This document shows, piece after piece, positions 22,576-32,969 of a stretch of DNA of 64,000 bases. Position numbers and translations under genes: made by a program. Source of the DNA: Aquatica leii. Lineage: Eukaryota; Arthropoda; Insecta; Coleoptera; Lampyridae. The stretch lies in assembly GCA_035610365.1 (NCBI GenBank), contig CM069439.1, forward strand, positions 5,270,001 to 5,334,000, in the 5' to 3' direction. Below the pieces are notes generated by a model. That model worked only from the letters and a program-made list of their open reading frames with translations. It was not told where the DNA came from and did no database searches. Each line of letters starts with the position of its first letter. Within the stretch, counting starts at the first letter, position 1.

Positions 22576-22699
22576 GGTTCACGAACGACAATACAGCAAA
22601 GACTAAGTTCTACTTCTTGTTTTGGCTCTCAAGGAGAGACTAGGACCAAGCCTAAGTCTCGCCGTTTAACTACGACGCGGTCTAAACCGATGTACTGTT

Positions 22700-23680
22700 C
22701 TATCAAGAAAGGTTGAATATCCCCAAGTCTCTTTAAAGCGAGTTCTTACAATTGATACATTTCATGCAAGTTGTTGGCTTGTGAATCTATTTTCTGTAAA
22801 CACTCGCTTTGAAAAGACTCTGGGATAATCAACTTTTGTTGATAGAACAATAAATCTTTATGTTAGAAGTTGAGAGTACAAAATGGTTTAACAGAACTTG
22901 AGACACTCGATTTGTGTTTAGGCCAACTATATATAGCGTTATATTTCATTTTTTTAAATGTAGGATTCGATCCTATAGCTTTTTTCAACATTTTTTCATT
23001 TCCAGAGTTTGTTGAAATTACTGAGTAAACTCTCAAATGTTGATCAAAATAATCTGTATTTATATTATCTTTTAAAGGTTCTCGGTTTAATATGTCCGCT
23101 ACATGCATTAGCCTTCCAGGAACATCTCAAAGTGATATCTAAGTAATTGTTGAATTATTGGAGATAATCTATTCAATGACCCTTTAAGGACACCAAGCAA
23201 AAGTCTTGATCTTAATGTTGTACTCAAATATGTAATAATGAAAATTCTAGCAACCATATACAACTGCAAGAAGTTCTTTTTCTATGTGATTATATCCTTG
23301 TTGGGTAAGTGTAAGTGCTGTAAAAGCATATTTGATTACGCGACTATTTTGGTTGATCATGGCACCCAAGCGTTGACTAAAGACGACCCAAGTCATACGG
23401 ACTTGCATCAACAGAAAGGGTCATCTCTTTTTTGCTATCGAAATATGCTAGTACAAGTTTTCCTATTTTAACCTGTCGAAACACATTGATTCATAAACAG
23501 TCAATTGCCAATCATTCTTTTTATTTAGTAGTTCTCTAAACACAGAAGTTTATATAGAAAGATTTGGAATTAATTTGGCCAAATAGGTAATCATTCCAAG
23601 AAATCTTTGTAGGTCTTTACAGTTTTGGGGATATTTAATCTTGGAGATTGCTTGGATTTTTTCCAGCTTCAGTGATTCGA
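22700..23680 (-). pseudogene. Ty3/gypsy pol relic (RT thumb, RNase H, integrase start)
   Basis: Reading leftwards: KIQAISKIKYPQNCKDLQRFLGMITYLAKLIPN (thumb, about 23640-23540); TLSVDASPYDLG, then a frameshift, TALTLTQQGYNHIEKELLAVVYG (RNase H, with D and E, about 23410-23260); MHVADILNREPL (about 23108-23070); and LLFYQQKLIIPESFQSECLQKI (lead-in to the integrase zinc domain, about 22860-22790). The order fits a Ty3/gypsy pol. Frameshifts and stops are frequent. The element continues at 21480-21636 beyond the Penelope insertion. Confidence 0.88.
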
Positions 23681-24130
23681 GTCACATCATCTTCCTATAA
23701 AATAATTTTATAAGTACGATTTAAAAGCTACCAGTACTTTATAGTCGAGTGTAGTACTGGAACTATTTCTTTGTTAATTGCCGTTTCACTGTTCACCAAA
23801 CATATTCAGTGATTCAAATATTGAAATGGAGGAGTTTACTGAATCTGCTAGATGAATGAATTATAATGATGTCTTTTTATCTTTTTGAAGCATGTTAAGA
23901 GAAAAGATGATTTCTGTCACTCTTGTGTTAACACTTTGTCTCTTGATTTTTAGCTATCACGGATAGTTTGGTTTTTAGAACGATATTCTTTGGCAATTAG
24001 TAAAACGTCATTGTAGGTCCGATTGAGATATTTGTTCGTAAAGCACTCGTCGCACTATTTCTTTGATACCTTTCTGTGTCTTACGAGCTTTTTAGACAAG
24101 AACTGGACACAAGAACGTAATAGGAATCTC
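23681..24130 (-). pseudogene. possible 5' part of the gypsy relic
   Basis: A minus-strand stretch near 23980-24090 reads KARKTQKGIKEIVRRVLYEQ, which resembles a gag segment of gypsy elements. It lies upstream of the pol relic in the correct orientation, but most of gag, protease and the catalytic YVDD block is not recoverable. This suggests a large internal deletion. It is a weak match made by eye. Confidence 0.35.
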
Positions 24131-26860
24131 CAGTAAGATAGGTTTAGAAATAAAATATCAATATTATTGGGTTCGTGGAGCCTGGGACTTCGTAAGAACA
24201 AGTCGTAATTGTAAAATACCTTTAATTGTAACATAGAACGTAATACATGTGTTTCCTACCGCGTACTTGTACCCATAATACCTTTCGGTTTGTTTTGCCC
24301 TTACAGTGGTGTAACATAAAACATCCAACAAATATAAAAACAAGAATAAAAAGAACAACTAAAGATGGCTAAATCGTTTGTATCAAATTAAAATTGCCCA
24401 TTGTCACATTGTGTAATAAACAATTTTATTGACTAATTAGTTGATCTTAGTTTTACTTCTTTTAAACAAAAGTATTTTTTCTAATTTTGTCAATCCTTTT
24501 TTTTCAATGTGTTTTTAATAAACCATTTTACCCTAAAAGAGGAATTGCGTTTGCAATTGTTAATCACTCATAATTTTTTCATGCTATAAAAATATGTGAT
24601 TTGTATATACGAACTAAATAACATAAATATTTGGACGATACAGATAAGAAATTTATCATCGTCTGCAATTTTTATAAGTTGAAACCTGTTTAAATTAGTC
24701 ACACTGGTATGTTATCTTTGTACACACGCTTTGTTTAACTTGATACATTTACTATATTTTTGAGAAGTTTTATTGTTATAAACTAACTACAACATGTTGG
24801 AAGCGTATCCTTGTTTGTACAATAAGTGTTACAATCGCGATGAAAAAATTAAGTGAACGTATTAATGTAATTAAAAACAGTGTGATATAAACTAGTAGTG
24901 AGTACAAGATCAGACCAGGCCTGGTTAGAAAGTTCAAAGCCTAACAAAAGTGAGTACTTTAGATCTAACCATACGTATGTATTTACAATGTGAAATCTTC
25001 GAAGGAAGACGCCTATATAAAAAAAGAAATTAATATAAAATCAAAACATAAGTAAAAGTTTTGATTTCAATTTTTGAGTACTAGTATTACACTAATTGTA
25101 AATTAAATGATTCAATATTAATTATTTAATTAATAACGTCTATGTAGTAATAGTTAATTATTTAATTGAAACTGCCATCTTGTGTAGTATTGAATTATTT
25201 TTTTTGTTATTTGTACATTATCTAAAAAATAATGCAAACCATATTTAACATTTAAACCAATAGGAATCTTATAACAAAATATATGCAACTAAGAGTACAA
25301 ATGCCAAAGTTTTATATTAATATATATTACACTGCTAACAGTATGAAAATTAACCGTGATTTTAATTAAAAATCTTAATTTTAAATGTAACGTAAGCAGA
25401 AAAGTCCACATTTGCAAAAAGCTTACGTTTTATTTTATATAAAATATATAATATTATTTACCATTCTTGGGCTTAAACGTTTACAGTATTATTGCGTGCT
25501 TGTTTTTAAGCTGTTAAGTCGTACACGATATAATCTTTTTATTATTTATACAAAAGAAATAATATAAAAAAGATCTATTAAATGTAATACTATAAACAAC
25601 CGTTTGGTGTGGTATTATATTTAACATTTTATTTTTTACCTTTTCTGAAATGTGTGTCGCAGATGTTCAAGGTATTGTCATCTTAATAATTAATTTGGGT
25701 GTACTCGGTATTAAACTCTACAATGAGGTAAGTGAGCCTTTATTAAGGAAGTGAAAATAAACTGTAGTAACTAAGAACAAGTTTCACGTGTTTAAGATTA
25801 ATTATTATTTCTTTTGTAAAGAGCCAAATTTTTAATTGCGCTAATGCAAAGAGAAAACGTGTTTATAAAAATAATTGATGCAATTTATATAATGTACAGT
25901 TTAAAAAAAGAAATACATTTTACATTTATTGCTACAGGCTACTGTTTTGCATTTCAGCGCAATCCGTTTTTAACAAAACAAAATTTAAATATTTGTTAAT
26001 TAAAAGAAACAAATAAAAGTACAATAATATTACACACTTTAATAAAATTGTTCTGCATATTAATTAATATTGTTTTGTATACTATTATTATTTACTATGT
26101 AAAATAAATACAAAATTATATTTTGGCGGAAGTATAAAAATATTCTGTTTTTCGATTACTATCAACGAAATTGGTATTTTTATGAACGTTCTTTAATAAG
26201 CAATAAATTGCGTTAGATGTATGCTTTTGCGTATGATTTTATCACATAAAAATATATAACAAATTAGTCCTTTGGCTTTTCGTATGATTAATTCTCAATA
26301 ATTTTTAGTTTATGAAGTTTCAAAAATACGTTTTATAGTTTTTTATCAATTTTTATAATAGTAGTTTTTTCGTGTGTTTATTGACTACGTAGTTTTTTTA
26401 ACTTTGGTACATCTCTTTGGTTAAAATTCTTGCATAAATTGGTCGATTTCTAATCTATGGTGAAGGTCTTTAATTAGAGTTTATATTAGAGTTATAAGTT
26501 GATCTGTTCGGAGAAGAGAATATCTACAGCGAAATGCAATACTTTAGAATTTAAAACTTAACTTAAAGTTTTAATTTGGCAATAAATACGAGTGATGTTT
26601 GTCACTACATATAGGATCGGAATCTATTTTTTTTTAGTTATTGCTCCTTTTAGTATCTGACAGTTCTTTCTGCTCAATTTGTAAACTGCAGATATCTCTA
26701 ATAATGTGTTAATAATTATTTGTTTTTAAAAATATGATATATAAAAAAAGTTTTAAATTGTGAATTTTTGCACTTTAGCCATAAATTTTAAAAATTATAA
26801 AAATGTCTGCAAGGCTAGAACGTTAACTAAGAGTTGCATATTTTTAAATTTCTCAAATAC
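24131..26860. other. AT-rich spacer without recognised genes
   Basis: No family-level match. The 64-codon minus-strand frame at 24164-24358 is hydrophobic at its start but has no support. Confidence 0.5.
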
Positions 26861-26995
26861 GACTACAAACTCAAGGAGTAGTTTTCTTGTGGCGGTAAAT
26901 GAACTTGCATTGGTCTAAAATGGTTAGTTTTTGAGATATTTGCAATTAAAGTTTTCAGACCGGTCCTGGCTAGTTAAATAAGTGGATAACTTCAG
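26861..26995. repeat. repeat D, outer copy
   Basis: It shares GTTTTCTTGTGGCG, TTTGAGATATTTGCAATTAA, AGTTTTCAG and AAATAAGTGGATA in the same order with 28795-28955, which lies inside the hAT-like element. Same orientation, diverged. Confidence 0.7.
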
Positions 26996-27419
26996 TTTTT
27001 CATAGTGAAAATTGTACACTGCAAATAAATTTCTTTAAAAGTTGTAAAATGTATTTTCTAAGCAATTTAAATATACAATAACTGGGGATTACTATCGTTT
27101 AAAATGTGCATTTTGGTATTATATGGGATTTAAAAAAGAATAAATGATTTATCATTTTAAAATTATTTATCAACGTTTATACTCAAAAAATATACCTCAC
27201 ATTCAAAATCGTACAACAGAAGATAGCTCACAACAATTCTATTTTATCGTTATTCAAATTCGAAAACAACACATTTTTGGGTATAAGGCGTATTGTAATT
27301 TACACAAAATACATTTTTGATTAATCATTTTAAATTTGAATTTTAAGCCAAATAGAAAATTTCTAAAATAAAAAAAACTACTATTGCAGTACGTAATTAA
27401 TAATTAATAGTAGTTTCCA

Positions 27420-28184
27420 TGATGCAATAAATTATTAAACGTAAAAGTAAAAATCGTTTTGTAAATAAGGCAAAAGTTAGTTCCAAAAAAAGTTAAGTGA
27501 TAGAGACAAAAACTGGATTATTCAAAAGTTTAACAAAGATCTAAAAATTAGTGCAACAAAAGTAGCTGCATATATCAAAAAATATCTGTAAGATAAACCC
27601 AGAAACCGTGCGAAGAGTTTTGAGAAAACACAAATATAACTGCAAGATTGTACAAAACAAACCATTCGTAAACAAGAAAAACAGGAAGAAAACAATAGAA
27701 TTTGTAAAAACAAAACATTTAACTTTTGGAAAGACGTCATCTTTACAGAGGAGTCCAAATATAATATATTTCGTTATGATGGTAAAGTTAGAATTTGGCG
27801 AAAACCTAATGAAGAGCTAAAATTTAAAAATTTGAGTGCGACCGTGTGGATCACAGTTGGTGTGGGTTTGTTTTTTTAAGCGGTGTTGGAAATCGAGTAT
27901 TCGTGGATGGTATTATGAATAAATAGAACTATTTACACGTTTTAAAAAACAATCTTAAAAGCAGTGCAAAGAAAATCGGTATTTCAGATAGGTTTCAGTT
28001 CTACGCTGACAATGATCCGAAACATTCTTCAGGAATTGCAAATAACTGTCCAAAAGTCACGCGAACACCACCGCAATCACCAAATTTGAATGTGATACAG
28101 CATATATGGAATGAATTTGAGATCCGTAACACGACATTACCAATAACAGTTGAAAAAGGTCCTTCAGGAAGAATGGCAAACTAT
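27420..28184 (+). pseudogene. Tc1-like transposase, 5' part
   Basis: Helix-turn-helix remnants (IIKRKSKNRFVNKAKVSSKK) are followed, after a frameshift, by LSDRDKNWIIQKFNKDLKIS. Then come FWKDVIFTEESKYNIFRYD, VRIWRKPNEELKFKNLSATV, and, after further frameshifts, ISDRFQFYADNDPKHSSG and NLNVIQHIWNEFE. This is the DD34E layout of Tc1 transposases. Catalytic changes are visible: the first D is E (FTEES) and the last E is Q (VIQH); the second D is kept. The frame is cut at EEWQT by a hAT-like element and resumes at 29589. Confidence 0.92.
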
Positions 28185-28794
28185 TAGAGATTCACCAAGT
28201 CAAGTAGCTTGGCTTAAAATGTAAACGCTTGGCTTGGGTTTGAAAGTCAAACTTTTTAAAAATCAAAGCTTGACTTGGCTTGATGTTTGTGGATACAAAC
28301 TTGGCTTTGTTTACAGGTTTTTCCAAGCTTGATCAAATTTTTTGTTGCTCTTTCCGCAAAAATATTTTATGGTACTGAACCACGTATCCCGCACGTGTTA
28401 TAGCTCACTGTCATAATGTAAACAATTTTCCAACTGCTAGCATAGGTAATCTCACAACTTCGAACTGAAGGGACCACGCGTCAACTAGTATACCGAATCA
28501 AATGTGTTCGGCACCTGTACGTGGGAGTAATAAATACACCCAAATTCACAGTTACATTTACTTAACTATATAATTATTAGTTTGATAATAAGAAGTACGC
28601 AATAAACATTTTATCATTTTAAGGTTATAGCAATATTAGATTTATTTACGTGTGGTACCTACGGTAATAGACACAAAATGTTGTCCTTACAGAGTATTCA
28701 CGATGCGAGGTTTGAATGTGTATGCTTGATGACGTCTTCTTGCTTGATTTCTGATTAAGAAGTTATGAGGTAACCTAGTATACAACGTGTTTCT

Positions 28795-28955
28795 CATAAA
28801 CAATTAAAAACTTAAGGAAAAGTTTTCTTGTGGCGTTATATATTTTTTTTTATTTTAAAGATTTGGTCTCAAGTGTCCCATTTTTGAGATATTTGCAATT
28901 AAAGTTTTCAGGCCCATTTTATCTATTTAAATAAGTGGATATTGACTTTTGATTT
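28795..28955. repeat. repeat D, inner copy
   Basis: Copy of 26861-26995 in the same orientation, inside the hAT-like element. Confidence 0.7.
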
Positions 28956-29039
28956 TAACTATGTGTTTAATGCTATAATATTCGTATTTTAAAACGTTTG
29001 CATGTATTGCTTATCGTCATTTACAAAATAAATTGTTAG

Positions 29040-29340
29040 TAAAATAATTACAGCAGATCACAATTTTGTATTTATTCGTATCGACACTGACCTAATATAA
29101 CAAAATGTATTTTGTGTATTCGATTACGTTTATCTGCGGTTGTAACCAAAGTAAGACTTCAATTAAATAAACAAAAAACGTTGCCATGTAAGTTCAGTTC
29201 AGTTTTCTTAGAACTCAGTTTGACAATTTAATTAATTTCTGTTTTGATTCCTTCATCTGACACTGTTTGCTAAATTGATTTCTGTAAATTGCCTTCGATT
29301 AATTTTATTTTGGGGTATAAAATTTACATAAAGATAATAT
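29040..29340 (-). repeat. repeat R, inner copy, exon-like
   Basis: About 300 bp homologous to 29770-30065 in the same orientation. The minus strand at 29092-29156 keeps a coding-like reading (LTLVTTADKRNR, then KIHFVILG), bordered by an AG acceptor-like and a GTCAGT donor-like sequence. The product is unknown. Confidence 0.55.
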
Positions 29341-29421
29341 TATTTTTCAGAAATTGAAAGCTTGCTAAGACATTGAAAGCTTGACTTGACTATTCTTCAA
29401 CTTGGCTTAATTTTTTTTAAA

Positions 29422-29545
29422 GCTTGGCTTGATGTGTCAAAATCTTGACTTGATGTTTCAAAAGCTTGGCTTGATGTTTCAAAAACTTATTAGCTTGATG
29501 TTTCAAAATCTTAGCTTGATGTTTCAAAAACTTGGCTTGAGCCAA
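29422..29545. repeat. 21-bp subterminal tandem repeats of the hAT-like element
   Basis: Five imperfect units of CTTGGCTTGATGTTTCAAAA type lie just inside the right end, with related single units near the left end. They are probably transposase-binding sites. Confidence 0.85.
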
Positions 29546-29588
29546 GCTTTTGAAAACCAAACGAAGCTTGTAAATCCCTATTAACTAT

Positions 29589-29670
29589 CGAAATAAAGTA
29601 TGTATATTGAAAATCGATGCCTCGTAGATTACAAGTTGTGCTCGATAGTGTAATGTACGATTTTCACTGT
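29589..29670 (+). pseudogene. Tc1-like transposase, C-terminal part
   Basis: It reads KYVY then KSMPRRLQVVLDS, the standard C-terminal end of Tc1 transposases. It is the continuation of the frame cut at 28184, and the hAT-like element accounts for the gap. The downstream Tc1 terminal repeat could not be placed. Confidence 0.88.
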
Positions 29671-29672
29671 AA

Positions 29673-29892
29673 TCAACTGTATGCGGTAAATGCTGTGAGA
29701 TATTGTTTTAAAACGTCTTGGTGTATTTCGTTGATTACCGTTTTCTTTAATTTTCCATCCTCTACAAGATAAATAGTTAATAAGCACATACCAATCTTCA
29801 TTTCTTCGTGTTGACGCTTACCTAACATAACAAAATCTATTTTGTTATCTCTATTACGTTTATCGGCAGTTGTGACCAAAACAAGGTTTTAG
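29673..29892 (-). CDS. unidentified exon-like reading (outer copy of repeat R)
   Basis: The minus strand has a pyrimidine-rich tract ending TTTGTTTATTTAG (29893 upwards), then a 71-base segment (29822-29892) encoding LVLVTTADKRNRDNKIDFVML, then GTAAGC. The frame also stays open past this donor to 29673, reading EDGKLKKTVINEIHQDVL. The peptide is conserved with the diverged inner copy at 29092-29156, which suggests past coding constraint. A related peptide (STVLIIATTDK) appears upstream at 30190-30335. I do not recognise the protein. It could be a host pseudogene, a captured exon, or part of an undescribed repeat. Confidence 0.35.
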
Positions 29893-30099
29893 CTAAATAA
29901 ACAAAAAAAATTGCAATATAAGAAGTATACTTACAAATTTAGTTTTTTTTAGAATTCACTTCGACAACTTACTTTATTTCTGCTTCAATTTCTAGTTGAT
30001 GCTAAGTGATTTGTATAAATTGCCTTCGATAAACTTTATTTTGGCGTATGTGAAATAACTAAAAGAATAAATCTTTTCAATAAAATCAGAACTGTAATA

Positions 30100-30340
30100 T
30101 TTGTTTTTCTAATATGTATGTGCAAATTATACTTGATAAATAACTCGCAGAGTTAACATGTCCTATAGTACGAAACACTGTATTTTGAAGAATTATCTGT
30201 ATTCTTACCATTACGAGTTCAACAGTTAACCTATGTTGATTTTTAACTGGGACGTAAATTTTGTCAGTGGTTGCAATAATAAGTACTGTAGACTCCGACT
30301 TTAGCGCCAAAGTTTTACTTTTGAATTAGTGTTGTTTTAC
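30100..30340 (-). CDS. unidentified exon-like reading related to repeat R
   Basis: The minus strand reads FKSKTLALKSESTVLIIA then TTDKIYVPVKNQHRLTVELVM, followed by GTAAGA, a good splice donor (near 30205-30215). The T(V)L-I/V-A/T-T-DK pattern resembles LVLVTTADK at 29822-29892, so the two may be paralogous exons of one leftward gene. A stop codon lies just before FKSK. The acceptor is unclear. No family was recognised. Confidence 0.3.
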
Positions 30341-32969
30341 ACAAAATGGGGTTTTAAATTTTTTCAACTTTTCACTTTCAGTAGCGGTTTTCGATTAATT
30401 TCGATCAATAATCGGGTATTTTAGAAAACACTTTATTTAGACCGTTTATTTTACTAGAAAGACTTACGGGTGATTTGAAGTGGCGACTTCTCCGTTAAGT
30501 CATTTAGTCAATGACTCCCAAAAAATTGTAAAAATTATACTACTCTATAATCAAAAGATTTTAAATGATAAATCATTTTGTCTATTGTACAGATAGATAA
30601 ATTAACCTAACTTTTTCGCGAGAATTTGATAACTTAGCCCTTAAAGTTTACAGAACAATGTAGTTTATAGACAATAGAGCTTTTCCGCATGTAAATAGTG
30701 CCGTAATGGAATAAAAAACAGCCCCAGACATTGCCCGTCCATAGGCGTAAATAATACACAAGAGCTGCAAAACTAAATTTGTGCAGAAACAAAAGTAATA
30801 ATATGTAATGTGCAATTATTTACGCGAGTAACAAACAATTTTCGGCGACGTTTGGTAGGTCTGTGTTTTAATCAATGAAGGATTTTTAAACATTTATTAT
30901 AACTTAAAGATAACAAAGTCTGGTTTTATTTAATTTTTTGTGTTCATTTAGTAGCAACTCGAAACATTACAGAAATACTTGTTTTGCATATTTAGTTTCA
31001 TTTTTGGAGTGTTTTTCATTTATTGAAGTATGATGATTGACCTATGTAGCATTATCTACATTTAAACATCTGTAAATAATCTTTTAGGTATTATCTAATG
31101 TATTTAAAAAAAAACAGTTCATAGACTAACAACCTAATTTAACTACGGTAATTTGACTACGCCTTATCCGATATTACTTTGTATTTATTTTTATTTTTAG
31201 TTAGAACTGTTTACTATTATTAACGGTATTCACGGTAGAGACAATTTAATTTACGATTTATTTTGTTAAAAATTTTGATTTCCTTAAATGCTTTAAGGAA
31301 ACTTTTAGTTTGACATTTTTTACTTGTCTTTATGATCTAATTCCACTTTTTAAGATCAGAACTTGTGGATCAAATACACCCTGTATATGTTTTTTACATT
31401 TATATGTTTTGTTGCAAACTAAAGTAAAGCGTTTTATCGCTAATATGATTTTAATTAAAAAGGAATAACCTAAGAAACTAAGAATAAATAAATGTAACCA
31501 TAGCCGATAAGCTTTTATTCCATCGCAGTATCTGCATTAACTTTAAAAGATAAAAAACTTACGGTATTAGTTTATTAAAACAAGTTGGCTTTATATTTAA
31601 AATAAAATTTTTTTACGGTTAGTTAAATGCATTCTGCATTTACTATTTTTTAATAGTAAACAAGATAGTAAGTATGTTAGAAAAACATAATTTATATACT
31701 CAGAAATTATATCAACTAATGTGGCAATTTTGGCAGACATGGAATAATCAAATCTTTGTAGGTACTGAGTCAAAACAAAAACTAATTTATTTTAACCATT
31801 TTTGTAATAATGCGGCGTATTTGCATTTTTTATTTAATTATTAATTTTTTTTTACAGTACTCACTTCTTTTGCTTGCTAGTTTGTAATCTCACTGGTTTA
31901 AAATAAACTAATAAATAATAAACAGTAACTCACTATCTTTGCAATATAACATATGTACGATTATTATATTTTAAAATACCACATGCTTTTGAGGAACATG
32001 TTGCGTTAGGGTTTATTAATGATAGTAGTAAAAAATAGTAACATAAAATTTTATAAGGTTGAATCATGAATGTGAACTTAAATAAAAAATACATTAACAT
32101 ATAATGCATATTATTGTTTTTTTTTTGAAGGCAAATCTTTTATCGACGTTTAGAAGATTTTAAGATGTTAATTCAATTTTTTAAAATAAGTGTATTATGT
32201 CGATACCAGCATTTTATCAGTTTTTTGAGTTGGGTGTCATAGTTCTTGCACTGAAGTTCTAAGCTTATTTTGCCTTATAAATATTCTTACCTTTTATTCC
32301 GTCGGGGAATTTGGCTTATTTATGGATGTTTGATAAGAGACTTGCAATGTCTCGTAAAAAACTAAGAACGCGTTTTAAATTAATTCTACTAAATCATCTG
32401 GTTATTTAGTAACAGAAAATAAGTTTTTTATTTCTAGTTTAATTTTTTGGTAGATTAGACTACAAAGTGGTTGTAGCTCTATTGGAGTTTTTTTATCTAT
32501 TGTAGAGTAATTTTGTGTATATGGGACTATCACTAACAGTTTTGATTCTAGTTTAAATTTTTTTTGATAATTTCTTCAACACAAGCTGCTTTTATACTTT
32601 TTTGTCGTTTGTTGACAATGGGTTGCGTCCTTGCACTATCGAGTTAATTTAATAATTAAAACAAACGGTCAACCGAGTGTTGTGTTAATACTTACTAGTG
32701 TCAGTCGAGGAGCAGCAGGCATGGTTTTTGGATCTTGTCGCAACACTACAGTTGTAGTATTGGAACGCATGCAGGCTTTAGGCTGCAACTTCAACATTTG
32801 TCAAAATCGGCAGCGTTTGTGTCGGCTTAGTATAATTTAACTATTTATTGAGTCATTCCATAAGAAAAACCAGCTTTATTTAGATTTTCCTTTAATAAAA
32901 TGGAAATGTTTTTTAGGGTTTCAAATACCAAAATCAACATAGAATTTTCTTTTCGCGCGCGCCACTTCC
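30341..32969. other. AT-rich spacer without recognised genes
   Basis: A TACACCCTGTATA-like motif near 31373-31388 resembles the outer tip of a Tc/mariner-type element but has no partner that I could find. A 69-codon frame at 32631-32840 (+) is unassigned. Confidence 0.45.

Larger units (their letters stand above)
21637..22692 (+). mobile_element. Penelope-like element family B, 5'-truncated, with inverted terminal segment
   Basis: The left 165 bp (21637-21803) is an inverted copy of sequence at this element's own 3' end (22560-22692) and at 42790-42925. The plus-strand coding relic follows directly. This head-to-head arrangement is a recognised habit of Penelope-like elements. The body is truncated to the region after the reverse transcriptase palm. 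It interrupts a gypsy relic. I could not define an unambiguous target duplication. Confidence 0.88.
28185..29580. mobile_element. hAT-like non-autonomous element inside the Tc1 relic
   Basis: The ends are TAGAGATTCACCAAG and, inverted, TAGGGATTTACAAGC. The flanks are CAAACTAT and TTAACTAT, an 8-bp duplication with six identical bases. The Tc1 reading continues on the far side, which independently proves insertion. Subterminal regions are full of AAGCTTGGCTTGATG-type repeats (28199-28310; a tandem array at 29422-29545). There is no transposase frame in 1396 bp. The interior holds repeat D (28795-28955) and repeat R (29040-29340), both of which also occur outside. Confidence 0.88.

Noticed and set aside
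22516-22716. 66-codon frame, and its relative at 42756-42947
   Set aside because: Shared between copies because both lie in the Penelope 3' non-coding segment; no protein-level constraint or family match.
29762-29791. Possible 30-base intron (GTATGTG...TTGTAG) on the minus strand
   Set aside because: Too short for a normal intron, and the frame stays open through it.
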